Source of the DNA: CAWJJM01 sp963843275
Lineage (GTDB): Bacteria; Acidobacteriota; Thermoanaerobaculia; Multivoradales; JBCCEF01
DNA length: 64,000 nt
Reading direction: 5' to 3'
NCBI GenBank assembly: GCA_963843275.1
Contig: CAWJJM010000004.1
Coordinates: 372,001-436,000 of the forward strand
In this document: positions 34,978 through 43,083 of the stretch, piece after piece
How the letters are laid out: each line of letters opens with the position of its first letter
Numbering within the stretch: the stretch's first letter is position 1
The notes under the pieces: generated by a model
The model's database searches: none
Told to the model about the DNA's origin: nothing
The model's input: the letters and a program-made list of their open reading frames with translations, nothing else
Program-made: the position numbers and the translations under genes

Positions 34978-35322
34978 TCAGGCCGGGATCTCGCCCTCGA
35001 CGGGGCCGCCACAGGCCTCGCACGGGCACAGGCGGCGCAGGTAGTCGAAACGGTAGATGCCGGTCGCGTGGCGGTCCGACCAGAGGATCGAGATCCCGTA
35101 GTTGCCGACCGGCAGGATGGTCTCCGGCTCCACCGGCTCGCCCGGCGGCTGGTAGCGCACGTCGGCGACGTGCCCCTGGCACCCGGCGCACGGACACCAG
35201 CCGCGGAGGTAGTCGTAGGGCAGCTCGCCCACGTGCCCGTCCGCCCAGGTCAACCGCAGCGCCCGCTCCTCGGGCATGCGGCGCACCTCGACGAGCTCGT
35301 TCTGTTCCGCGGAGGAGACCAT
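34978..35322 (-). CDS. DUF971 protein (gamma-butyrobetaine hydroxylase-like N-terminal domain)
   Basis: This 114-residue stand-alone domain shows LTWADGHVGELPYDYLRGWCPCAGC and a second cysteine pair LCPCEACGG near the end, plus VGNYGISILWSDRHATGIY. The two CxC/CxxC-type groups suggest metal binding. In some bacteria DUF971 lies near Fe-S assembly genes; here it sits upstream of cyclophilin. Function is not established. Confidence 0.88.
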   Translation of the reverse strand: MVSSAEQNELVEVRRMPEERALRLTWADGHVGELPYDYLRGWCPCAGCQGHVADVRYQPPGEPVEPETILPVGNYGISILWSDRHATGIYRFDYLRRLCPCEACGGPVEGEIPA

Positions 35323-35512
35323 GGTGGGAGCGCCGGCGACCCGGCGGCGGAGGCGCGATGGTACCACGCCCCGGCGCCACCCCGGGAGGGCGATTCCCCC
35401 CCTCTCCGACCCGACGCCGCCACGGCGGAGCGTGCGAGCGCAGCGGGACCGCGAGGTGCGCGCGGTGCGAGCGCAGCCCCCCCGGCCACCCGAGGCACCC
35501 TCGCCCCCGCCC

Positions 35513-35922
35513 GAGAGCGGGCGCAGCCCGCGCGAGGTGTCCGGCGCGAGCGCAGCGAGAGCCGCCCGGTGACCGGACGCACCCTCGGAAAAGGCGCCTC
35601 TACGCTTCTTCCCCCGAGAGCGGGCGCAGCCCGCGCGAGGTGTCCGGCGCGAGCGCAGCGAGAGCCACCCGGTGACCGGACGCACCCTCGGAGAAAGCCC
35701 CTCTACCCTCCTTCCCCCGAGAGCGGGCGCAGCCCGCGCGAGGCGTCCGGGGCGAGCGAAGCGACGCCCCGCCCGGTGACCGGAGGCACCCTCGGAGAAG
35801 GCGCCTCCACCCTCTTTCCGCCGAGAGCGGGCGCAGCCCGCGCGAGGCGTCCGGCGCGAGCGCAGCGAGAGCCGCCCGGTGACCGGAGGCACCCTCGCGG
35901 TGGAGGCGGGGGTGGCTGCAAG
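35513..35922 (+). repeat. Tandem intergenic repeat, four units of 103-104 bp
   Basis: Units begin at 35513, 35616, 35719 and 35823 with GAGAGCGGGCGCAGCCCGCG, which holds the perfect hairpin GCGGGC-GCA-GCCCGC. Each continues with GAGG(T/C)GTCCGG, a GCGAGCGCAGCGAGAGCC-like segment, GGTGACCGGA and CACCCTCG. A degenerate fifth unit precedes them (35451-35512). Units 1-3 end in a pyrimidine-rich tail such as CTTCTTCCCCC. Unit 4 lacks the tail and runs into the 35865-36018 element. Spacers between hairpins are themselves conserved, so this is not a CRISPR. Confidence 0.85.
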
Positions 35923-36018
35923 GAGCGCGAGGGAGGCCGACTGAGGCGCACATCAGTACGCCGCAGGGAGGCCGACCGAGCAGCGACGCCGCAGACGCCC
36001 CCGCATCCGCCGCGAGGG
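35865..36018 (+). repeat. Dispersed intergenic repeat element, copy A
   Basis: This ~154-bp segment aligns along its length with 51800-51949. Shared blocks are GCGAGAGCCGCCC, GGTGACCGGAGGCA, TCGCGGTGGAGGCGGGG, AGGAGCGCGA, GGCGACGCCGC-like and CCGCCGCGAGG. It ends directly before the stop codon of the minus-strand PDZ/GGDEF gene. Confidence 0.8.
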
Positions 36019-38310
36019 TCAGACGGCGCGGTGGACCAGGAGCGAATGCACCCGATTCCGGCCCGCGCCCTTGGCGCGGTAGAGCGCCGCGTCGGCCGCC
36101 GCGATCAGCTCGCGGGCGGTCACCGCGACCGGCGAGCCCTGGAGCTCGCGGAGCGAGGCCAGGCCGATCGAGATGGTCACCGCGGCCTCGCTGCCGTCGT
36201 CCATCCGCAGCCGCACCGCCTCGACCGCCTCGCGCATCTTCTCCGCCGCCACCCGGGCGCCGGCGAGGTCGGTCTCCGGGAGCACGAGCAGGAACTCCTC
36301 GCCCCCGTAGCGCCCCACCGAGTCGGTGTCGCGCAGGCTCCCCTCGAGCGCCTCGGCGACCCGCCGCAGCATGGAATCGCCCGCCAAGTGGCCGTAGCGG
36401 TCGTTGACCCCCTTGAAGTGGTCGAGGTCCGCCAGCCCCACGGTCAGCGGTCGTTCGTGGCGCTGGGCGCGGTGCAGCTCGAGATCGAGACGCTCGAGGA
36501 TCGCCTCGCGGCGCAGCAGCCCGGTGAGGCCCTCGTAGGTGGCGGAGACGAAGAGCCGGGAGTTCTCGAAGACCAGGGCGACGTGGTGCGACAGCAGGTC
36601 GAGCAGCTCGCTCTCCTCGCCGCGGTACGGCTCGCCGCTGCGCCGGGGCCCGAGCGCCAGCAGGCCGATCATCCGGTCGTGCTGCAGCAACGGCACCACG
36701 AGCCGCACCTCCTGCGCGGCCAGCCGCTGGACCAGCGGGCTGGGAGCCGGCGCGGTCGCGCGGCCGAGCTGGTCGAGCGGCACCGGTCTGCGGGCCCGCT
36801 CCAGCACTCCGACCGCGGGATCGCGCAGCGACAGCAGGAGCGCACGATTCAACGCCGGCGCCGACCGCGTGCGCTTGACCGCCAGCACGCCGACGACGTC
36901 GGCGGCGGGATCCGCCAGCAGCAGCAGCGCCGACCGGGCGCCGAAGATGCCGCAGATCCGCTCCACCAGGTGCTCGCCCATCAGCGGCAGCTTGCCCAGG
37001 GCGGGCAGCTCCGAGGCGAGGGCGATCAGGTGGGCGCGCAGGGCATGGCGCTCGGGGAACAGCCGCCGGTCGATCAACCGCTGCAGCCAGCGCAACAGCG
37101 GGGCGAGCAGCAGGCCGAGCAGCAGCGTGGCCACGGCGATCGCCCACACCGAGCCGCTCTCCTGGACGAGCTGCGAGAAGATCGCGCCCCCGGCTCCCAG
37201 GGAGGCGTAGAAGAACAGGATCAGCAGGCCGGTGACCCCGCCGTAGAGGAGGCTGCGGCGCACCGTCATCTCGACGTCGAACAGGTCGTAGCGGAAGATC
37301 GCCACGAACACCGCCACGGGGTAACAGAGCAGCACCAGCGCCTCGAGCACCGCCAGCCACTGGGTCTGTGCCACGACGCCGTCGAGCAGGCTCGTCACCA
37401 GCACGAAGGTCGCCCACGGAACCACCCCGGCGAGCACCAGCCCGGCCTGCTGCCGGCGCCGCGGCTGCGGGTGCGAGAAGGCCGGCGCGGCGAGCAGGGC
37501 CACCACCCCCAGGGCCCACAGCGGCAGCGCCAGCCGCAGCAGGACCTGCTCGATCTGACCCGAGGTCCAGGGGAACGGGTCGTGGCCGAGGAGATCCTCG
37601 GCCACGTAGGTCACCGCGGTGAGCGAGCCCAGCCCGAAGCCCAGGGTGTAGTAGAGCGGCACCACCCAGCGCCGCCGCGCCAGCCACGGCCGGGGCACCG
37701 GGATCACCGAGGCGAGGTGGAGCTCGAGGCCGATCTCGGCGCCGGTCAGCAGGTAGTAGGCGACCAGCGACACCGCGCCGAGCCCGACGTTGCCGATCGA
37801 TCCGAAGGGGAGCGCCAGCTCGACGGCCACCGCCAGCGAGAAATACAGCAGGAGGCGGGGCGCCCGGTCGCGGCGCTTCTGCAGCAGGATCAGCAGCCCG
37901 AGCCCCAGGTAGGCGAGCACGGTGACGCCGTTGGCCAGGAACAGCAGCCACGGGAAGGGCACCCCGGGGACCAGGGTCATGTGGAGGCGCCGGCCGTCGC
38001 GCTCCACCTCGATCCGTACCGGCCGGCCGGGAGCGAAAGCGGCGGCGGCGCGATCCCAGTCGCTGACCTTGACCGTGCGCAGGTCGCCGATCCGGAGCAC
38101 CCGGTCGCCCGCCGCCAGGCCGGCTCGGTCCGCGGGCATCCCGGCGTCGACCCCGGTGACCGCGATCGCTCCGCGGCCCTGGTCGATCCCCACCCCGGCC
38201 CGCCGCCCGGCGCTCCGCGACTCGCTCCAACCGAGCAGCGCGAGCAGGCCGAGCACGGCGGCCACGAGGACGAACGCCACGGCGCGGGTGGGGTCGCGGG
38301 GGATCTTCAC
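36019..38310 (-). CDS. Membrane diguanylate cyclase with PDZ, multi-helix, GAF-like and GGDEF domains
   Basis: The 763-residue protein starts with one membrane helix (VAFVLVAAVLGLLALLGW). A PDZ-like domain follows (residues ~40-115, AGLAAGDRVLRIGDL). About eight to nine membrane helices (~120-420) and a GAF-like sensor (~450-590) come next, then a GGDEF domain. The active site is GGEEF in RYGGEEFLLVL, with the inhibitory RxxD site (RDTD) five residues before it, so it should make c-di-GMP under product control. The GTG at 38310 follows GAGCTC. A perfect TATAAT lies at 38398-38403. It is the last gene of the run starting at 40443. Confidence 0.88.
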   Translation of the reverse strand: MKIPRDPTRAVAFVLVAAVLGLLALLGWSESRSAGRRAGVGIDQGRGAIAVTGVDAGMPADRAGLAAGDRVLRIGDLRTVKVSDWDRAAAAFAPGRPVRIEVERDGRRLHMTLVPGVPFPWLLFLANGVTVLAYLGLGLLILLQKRRDRAPRLLLYFSLAVAVELALPFGSIGNVGLGAVSLVAYYLLTGAEIGLELHLASVIPVPRPWLARRRWVVPLYYTLGFGLGSLTAVTYVAEDLLGHDPFPWTSGQIEQVLLRLALPLWALGVVALLAAPAFSHPQPRRRQQAGLVLAGVVPWATFVLVTSLLDGVVAQTQWLAVLEALVLLCYPVAVFVAIFRYDLFDVEMTVRRSLLYGGVTGLLILFFYASLGAGGAIFSQLVQESGSVWAIAVATLLLGLLLAPLLRWLQRLIDRRLFPERHALRAHLIALASELPALGKLPLMGEHLVERICGIFGARSALLLLADPAADVVGVLAVKRTRSAPALNRALLLSLRDPAVGVLERARRPVPLDQLGRATAPAPSPLVQRLAAQEVRLVVPLLQHDRMIGLLALGPRRSGEPYRGEESELLDLLSHHVALVFENSRLFVSATYEGLTGLLRREAILERLDLELHRAQRHERPLTVGLADLDHFKGVNDRYGHLAGDSMLRRVAEALEGSLRDTDSVGRYGGEEFLLVLPETDLAGARVAAEKMREAVEAVRLRMDDGSEAAVTISIGLASLRELQGSPVAVTARELIAAADAALYRAKGAGRNRVHSLLVHRAV

Positions 38311-38397
38311 GGGAGCTCGCTCGTCGCCGTCGCCCTCACGGGCGCGCCGGGAGAGGGGACGCACCACCCCCGGATGTGGATCGCGGCGGATGGGCCG

Positions 38398-38403
38398 ATT
38401 ATA
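38398..38403 (-). promoter_or_regulatory. Consensus -10 box for the diguanylate cyclase gene
   Basis: The minus strand reads TATAAT exactly, 87 nt before the GTG at 38310 and just past the yidD stop. A -35 box is not evident. It suggests expression independent of the upstream genes. Confidence 0.5.
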
Positions 38404-38419
38404 AGCGGGCGCGCAGGGT

Positions 38420-38746
38420 TCACGGCGGATCGACGGTTCCGGCCGGGGTCCAGGGGCCACAGCGCATCACCCGCCAGGCGCCGCGCCAGGAGCCTCCCAG
38501 GGCGCCGTACTTGCGGATCGCCCCCTCCGCGTAGCGGCTGCAGGTGGGGGTGAAGCGGCAGTGTACGCCGACCCGGGGCATCAGCGGCGACAGGGTGGCC
38601 TGGTAGGTGTGGATCGCACCCAGCAGCAGGCGGGCGGAGACCTGGTGCGCCGGTGGCCGGGAGAGGTCCAGCGCCGCCAGGGCGACCAGCAGGAGCAGCG
38701 CCAGGACCCGGCGGCGGCGGGGGCTGAGCTGCGACGGGGACCACAT
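38420..38746 (-). CDS. yidD: YidD membrane protein insertion efficiency factor
   Basis: The 108-residue protein has an N-terminal hydrophobic segment (VLALLLLVALAALDL) and the YidD core: GAIHTYQATLSPLM, CRFTPTCSRYAEGAIRKYG and WRVMRCGPW with three conserved cysteines. It assists YidC-dependent membrane insertion. Usually it sits between rnpA and yidC; here it lies among small membrane protein genes, which is atypical. Confidence 0.9.
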   Translation of the reverse strand: MWSPSQLSPRRRRVLALLLLVALAALDLSRPPAHQVSARLLLGAIHTYQATLSPLMPRVGVHCRFTPTCSRYAEGAIRKYGALGGSWRGAWRVMRCGPWTPAGTVDPP

Positions 38747-38782
38747 GGCGGCTGCCGGGGCGCGGCCGGCGCCGCCACCCCT

Positions 38783-39175
38783 TCAGGCGCCGGTATACAC
38801 CAGATACAACCAGTTCGCCAGCACGCCCGCCACCACCGCACAGCGCAGGCCGAGCGCCTGGCGCGGCGACAACGCGGGCAGGGCGGGGAGCTCGCGGCCG
38901 CCGAGCGCCCACAGCCCGGCCAGCAGGCCGCCCCCCACCAGGCCCACCCAGCCGGCGGCGGCCAGCGGCGAGACCGAGAACGCCGAGAGCAGGTCCAGGC
39001 GGGCCAGCGCCAGGGCGGCACGGGTGGCGCCGCAGGAAGGGCAGGGCAGGCCGGTGAGGCGGTGCAGAGGGCACGCGGGAAGGCCCGCGGCGAGCCGCGG
39101 CGCGAGCGGCGCAGCCGCCACCAGCGCCGCGGCCACGAACCCCCAGAGCAGCCCGAGCTGCCGCCGCGGGCTCAC
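38783..39175 (-). CDS. DUF2752 membrane protein
   Basis: The 130-residue protein has three hydrophobic helices and the DUF2752 core CPLHRLTGLPCPSCGATRA, with a C-x-x-C pair. The start is the GTG at 39175, 4 nt after the stop of the Yip1 gene. Family function is unknown. The cysteine pair could be redox-active or metal-binding. Confidence 0.85.
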   Translation of the reverse strand: MSPRRQLGLLWGFVAAALVAAAPLAPRLAAGLPACPLHRLTGLPCPSCGATRAALALARLDLLSAFSVSPLAAAGWVGLVGGGLLAGLWALGGRELPALPALSPRQALGLRCAVVAGVLANWLYLVYTGA

Positions 39176-39179
39176 CGCC

Positions 39180-39977
39180 TCAGTTGTTCATGCCGGCCGC
39201 CGCCCCCGCGATGGCGGCGACGATGGCACCGCCCGCGATCAGCGCGCAGACGCAGCACAGCAGCACCGGCACCAGCACGGCCGCGGCCGACTTGCCGTAC
39301 GTGGTGCGGTGCACCTCGGCGACACCGAGGATGTAGAGGACGACCGCCCAGACCGCGGCGATCAGGCCGCCGACGATGGGCACGACGTTCGCCAACTGGG
39401 CGACCTGGGCGTACGAGACGGCCCGGAACGTCCCCTCGAACCCCGCCGTCGACTCCTTGTTGCCGCCGAACAGCGACAGGAACAGGTGGATGATGCCGCT
39501 GGCGATGAACAGCCCGACGACCACGAAGACCGGCGACAGGATGATGTAGATGATCACGCTCACGGCGCCGCGTCCGGCCATCATCGGCCCCAGCTCCGAG
39601 CGCATCTCGGCCGGCATCCAGCTCATCCAGGCGGCACCGAAGAGGAGCTGCCAGATCTGGCCGACCACGAAGCTGACCACGCCGATGATGACGGCGAAGA
39701 TCAGTGGCGCCACGTAGTCGCCCTTCTCGCGCATCTCGCGGAAGGCGCCCACCGGATCGGTGATCAGCCGCTTGAGGGTCTCGATGAAGCTGTTGCCGTC
39801 CTTCTGCCGGTCCCATGGCAGGCCCGGCCGGCCGGCCGGCGGGCCCGGGGGCGGAGCGGCCGGAGGGCCCGGCGGCGGAGCGGCCGGCGGCCCCGGGGGC
39901 GGAGCGGACGGAGGGCCGGAAGGCGGGCCGGGGGGCGGTGCGCTCGGCGGACCGGGGGGAACGATGGGCTCACTCAT
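39180..39977 (-). CDS. Yip1-domain membrane protein with proline-rich N-terminus
   Basis: The 265-residue protein begins with MSEPIVPPGPP and ~50 residues of Pro/Gly/Ala repeats (GPPSAPPP-type), coded by a tandemly repeated DNA stretch around 39830-39960. The rest contains the Yip1 motif RLITDPVGAFREMRE and five membrane helices ending in a Cys/Ala-rich helix. Yip1 proteins are membrane organisers of unclear role in bacteria. It shares its first residues with the DUF4870 protein upstream, which points to a duplicated leader segment. Confidence 0.85.
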   Translation of the reverse strand: MSEPIVPPGPPSAPPPGPPSGPPSAPPPGPPAAPPPGPPAAPPPGPPAGRPGLPWDRQKDGNSFIETLKRLITDPVGAFREMREKGDYVAPLIFAVIIGVVSFVVGQIWQLLFGAAWMSWMPAEMRSELGPMMAGRGAVSVIIYIILSPVFVVVGLFIASGIIHLFLSLFGGNKESTAGFEGTFRAVSYAQVAQLANVVPIVGGLIAAVWAVVLYILGVAEVHRTTYGKSAAAVLVPVLLCCVCALIAGGAIVAAIAGAAAGMNN

Positions 39978-40008
39978 GCTTCTCCCTCCTCGAAGATGGA
40001 CGGCGTGC

Positions 40009-40443
40009 TCAGAAGCGATCGGCGTACGGGCTGACGTAGGGGATCAGGAAACGCTGGCCGTTGAGCGCCTTGACGATGCACATCACGTGGACCACCAGGA
40101 CGACGAGCGAGAACACCAGCGACACCGAGGTCGTGAAACAGCCCATCGCGCAGGAGACCGTGTCAACGACGACGCCGAGGATGGTCAGCAGGATCGCCAC
40201 CGCCAGCTCGGCCCCGAACAGGACCAGGCCGTGCTTGGCGTGCCACTGGACCTCGCGGTCCTCCTTCTCGACCAGCAGCGGCACGAGCGCCAGGATCCAC
40301 AGGTAGGAGAGCACCAGCATGATGCTGCGGTTCGGGCTCACCGGACCGCCGGCGGGGGGCGGAGCGCCCCCGGCCGGCCCGCTCGGGGGCGGCGGTGGCG
40401 GACTGGAAGGAGGGGGCCCCGGAGGGACGGAGGGTTCGCTCAT
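40009..40443 (-). CDS. DUF4870-type membrane protein with proline-rich N-terminus
   Basis: The 144-residue protein starts MSEPSVPPGPPPSSPPPPPP, then has membrane helices in ILALVPLLVEK, WHAKHGLVLFGAELAVAI and a C-terminal helix pair. The DUF4870 hallmark VQWHAKHGLVLF is present. The ATG at 40443 follows GAGGAGAAG. It leads the run with Yip1, DUF2752 and yidD (31 nt to the next start). The 92 nt upstream hold no clear promoter; GTACACCT near 40470 is a weak candidate. Confidence 0.85.
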   Translation of the reverse strand: MSEPSVPPGPPPSSPPPPPPSGPAGGAPPPAGGPVSPNRSIMLVLSYLWILALVPLLVEKEDREVQWHAKHGLVLFGAELAVAILLTILGVVVDTVSCAMGCFTTSVSLVFSLVVLVVHVMCIVKALNGQRFLIPYVSPYADRF

Positions 40444-40535
40444 CTGGACTTCTCCTCTGCCTGCGAAAGGTGTACTGCCACGACGTGATGGACCACCGGG
40501 TTTCCAGGGGAGTGTATCCGAAGGCCCCGGCACTC

Positions 40536-41150
40536 TCAAGGCGGAGGAGCGCTGCCGCCGCGGGGCTCGAGACCGAGATCGGCGAGCGCCGCGAGGACCT
40601 CCCGACGGCTGCCCAGGCGCACCGCCAGCACCAGCCGCACGCTGTCGCCGTAGGTCTCGGCGACCAGCTCGACCTCCGGGGGGTGGACCAGCCGCTTGAC
40701 CGCGCCCAGCCGCTCGTAGGGCATCTCGACCGTCAGCTCGACCCGCGGGGTGCGCCGTTCGACGGCGAGGGCGTCGACGGCGGCGGCCGCCGCCGCCGCG
40801 TAGGCGCGGGCCAGGCCGCCCTTGCCCAGCTTGGTGCCGCCGAACCAGCGCGTCACCACCGCCACCACGTCGCAGAGCTCCCGGCCGCGCAGCACGTACA
40901 GGATGGGCCGGCCGGCGGTGCCGGCCGGCTCGCCGGCGTCGGAGGAGCGCTCCCGCGCCGCGGCGCCGAGGCGCCAGGCCCAGGCGTGGTGGGTGGCGTC
41001 GGGGTGGGCGGCCGCGACCCGCGCGAGGACGCCCTGCGCCGCCGCCTCGTCGCCGGCGGCCGCCGCCACGGCGAGGAACCGCGAGCCCTTCTCCCGCACC
41101 TCGCCCTGCGCCTCGCCGGCCGCGGCCAGATAGTCGCCCCGAGGGGTCAT
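40536..41150 (-). CDS. YigZ/IMPACT family protein
   Basis: The 204-residue protein has the IMPACT signature in KGSRFLAVAAAA, HHAWAWRLG, SSDAGEPAGTAGRPIL and VTRWFGGTKLGKGGLARAY, plus the C-terminal DUF1949 domain. Family members bind ribosomes or RNA and affect translation; bacterial function is not settled. It begins 17 nt after bshA on the same strand and is probably the last gene of the bacillithiol operon. Confidence 0.93.
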   Translation of the reverse strand: MTPRGDYLAAAGEAQGEVREKGSRFLAVAAAAGDEAAAQGVLARVAAAHPDATHHAWAWRLGAAARERSSDAGEPAGTAGRPILYVLRGRELCDVVAVVTRWFGGTKLGKGGLARAYAAAAAAAVDALAVERRTPRVELTVEMPYERLGAVKRLVHPPEVELVAETYGDSVRLVLAVRLGSRREVLAALADLGLEPRGGSAPPP

Positions 41151-41167
41151 CGCGAGCGGCGGCGACC

Positions 41168-42334
41168 TCAGCGGGCGGCGGGCGCGGCCGCCGGCTCGGG
41201 ACGGCCGGTGGCGGCCGCCAGCACCCGCTCGTAGATCGCCCGGTAGCGGGCCACCATCTCGCTCTCCGCGAAGCTGCGTGTCGCCCGCTCGCGGCCCGCG
41301 GCGCCGAAGCGCCGGCGGCGCGGCTCGTCGGTGAGCAGCCCGATCGCGCCGGCCGCCATGCCCTCGACGTCGCCGATCGGGTAGAGCAGGCCGGTCTCGC
41401 CCGCCGCCACCACCTCGGGCACTCCCCCGACGCCGGTCGCCACCACCGGCACGCCGGAGGCCATCGCCTCGAGGATGGCGAGCCCGAACGACTCGGTCTC
41501 CGAAGGGAACAGGAACAGGTCCGCGCCGATCAGCACCTCCTCGACCAGCGGCAGGTTGCCGATGAAGGTCACCGCCGCGCAGAAGCCGTGGTCGCGGCAG
41601 TACTGCTCGGCCAGCGGCCGGTCGGGGCCGTCGCCGACCATCAGCAGGCGCGACGCCGGCAGCTCCCCGTGCACGCGGTGGAAGACGCGGAGCACGTCGA
41701 GCACCCGCTTGACGGGCCGGAAGTTCGAGACGTGGACGACGATCCGTTCGCCGTGCTTGGCCCAGCGGCCGCCGCCGGCGCAGCCGCCGCCGGGGTCGAA
41801 GCGTGCCGGGTCGACGAAGTTGTGGACCACGTCGATCGAGTTGCCCACCCCGAGCTCCTCGATCGTCTTCTCCCGCAGGTAGGACGACACGGTGGTCACC
41901 GCGTCGCTCTGGGCGATGCCGAAGCGGGTGGTCTCGCGGTAGCTCGGGTCGATGCCCACCAGGGTGATGTCGGTGCCGTGCAACGTGGTCACCACCGGCA
42001 GCGGCCGCGGCGCCACCATCTGCCGCGCCAGCACCGCCGACACCGCGTTGGGCACCGCGTAGTGGACGTGGAGCACGTCGAGGTCGCCGTGCAACGCCAC
42101 CTCGACCATCTTGGTGGCCAGGGCCAGCGAGTAGGGCGGGTACTCGAACAGCGGGTAGCGCGGCACCGCCACCTCGTGGAAGAACAGCCGCGGGCTGCGG
42201 ATGACCAGCCGCGACGGCATCGCGTAGCTGATCACGTGCACCTCGTCGCCGCCGTCGGCCAGCGCCATGGCCAGCTCGCTGGCCACCACGCCGGAGCCGC
42301 CGTAGGTCGGGTAGCAACTGATACCGATCTTCAT
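41168..42334 (-). CDS. bshA: N-acetyl-alpha-D-glucosaminyl L-malate synthase BshA
   Basis: BshA joins UDP-GlcNAc to L-malate, the first step of bacillithiol synthesis. This GT4 protein (388 residues) shows KIGISCYPTYGGSGVVASEL, LHVHYAVPNA, VTTLHGTDITLVG, SNFRPVKRV and SETESFGLAILEAMASGVPVV with the catalytic E-x7-E. YPTYGGSG at the start is specific for BshA. It overlaps bshB1 (ATGA). Bacillithiol is a low-molecular-weight thiol replacing glutathione. Confidence 0.95.
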   Translation of the reverse strand: MKIGISCYPTYGGSGVVASELAMALADGGDEVHVISYAMPSRLVIRSPRLFFHEVAVPRYPLFEYPPYSLALATKMVEVALHGDLDVLHVHYAVPNAVSAVLARQMVAPRPLPVVTTLHGTDITLVGIDPSYRETTRFGIAQSDAVTTVSSYLREKTIEELGVGNSIDVVHNFVDPARFDPGGGCAGGGRWAKHGERIVVHVSNFRPVKRVLDVLRVFHRVHGELPASRLLMVGDGPDRPLAEQYCRDHGFCAAVTFIGNLPLVEEVLIGADLFLFPSETESFGLAILEAMASGVPVVATGVGGVPEVVAAGETGLLYPIGDVEGMAAGAIGLLTDEPRRRRFGAAGRERATRSFAESEMVARYRAIYERVLAAATGRPEPAAAPAAR

Positions 42335-43083
42335 CGCACGCCTCCGGGGACCAGCTCGAGCGGGTCGCGCACCGCCAGCGGCAGCCTGCTGCCGAAGGGC
42401 TCGCCGAGCTCCGCCCCGATCATCAACCCGAAGTGCCGGGCCCGCCCTTCCATCGCCAGGGCGAACTCGCGGCTGGCCACCTTGGTCGGCGGCGCGTCGC
42501 GCGGCGCGCCGGAACCGCCCCCCGCCGCCGGGTGGAGCTGGCTGGCGTAGCAGGCCAGGGCGGCCTGCTTGCGTTCCCAGGCGGCGGTGACGTCGACCAC
42601 GAAGCGGGGCTCGAACGGGTCGTGCTGCATGTAGTGGAAGACCGCCCCCGGCCGGTGCGGCGACAGCCCGTCGCCGACGCCGCGGCGGCCGGCGAGGCCG
42701 GCGTAGAAGCAGGCCGCCGCGACCAGGCGGTGGGCGCGGCCGTGGTCGGGATGGCGGTCCGCCGGCGACGGCGCCAGCACCACCTCGGGCCGCAGGCGCC
42801 GCAGCACCGCGATCAGCGCGTCCTCCTCCGCCGGGCCGGTGCGCAGCCCGCCGTCGCCGCAGTCGAGGAGGACCAGCTCCTCGACGCCCAGGGCGTCCGC
42901 CGCGGCGCGCGCCTCGCCCGCGCGCTCCTCCGGGGTGCCCCGGGTGCCGCTCTCGCCTCGGGTGAGGTGGACGATCCCCACCCGCCGGCCGCGCCCGGCG
43001 GCCAGCGCCAGGGTGCCGCCGCAGGCCAGCTCGACGTCGTCGGGATGCGCCCCGATCGCCAGCAGCTCGACGCCGGCGCTCAC
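42331..43083 (-). CDS. bshB1: Bacillithiol biosynthesis deacetylase BshB1
   Basis: BshB1 is a zinc LmbE/PIG-L deacetylase that removes acetyl from GlcNAc-malate. The zinc motif AHPDDVELACGGTL and the third histidine region DRHPDHGRAH are present, with HYMQHDPFEPRFVVDVT typical of BshB1. The length is 250 residues. The GTG start overlaps the bshC stop (GTGA) and its own stop overlaps bshA, so all three enzymes are translationally coupled. Confidence 0.94.
   Translation of the reverse strand: MSAGVELLAIGAHPDDVELACGGTLALAAGRGRRVGIVHLTRGESGTRGTPEERAGEARAAADALGVEELVLLDCGDGGLRTGPAEEDALIAVLRRLRPEVVLAPSPADRHPDHGRAHRLVAAACFYAGLAGRRGVGDGLSPHRPGAVFHYMQHDPFEPRFVVDVTAAWERKQAALACYASQLHPAAGGGSGAPRDAPPTKVASREFALAMEGRARHFGLMIGAELGEPFGSRLPLAVRDPLELVPGGVR

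Larger units (their letters stand above)
35323..36018. other. Gene-free region of 696 nt holding an intergenic repeat array
   Basis: No conserved protein is encoded here. Open frames through it are repeat translations (GRSPREVSGAS and similar) with no family resemblance. The content is a degenerate leading segment (35400-35512), a tandem array (35513-35922) and an element shared with 51.8 kb (35865-36018). It separates DUF971 from the 3' end of the PDZ/GGDEF gene. Confidence 0.75.

Noticed and set aside
35513..35922. CRISPR array
   Set aside because: The repeated unit is 103-104 bp with no unique spacers, and no cas genes are nearby. It is a plain tandem repeat.
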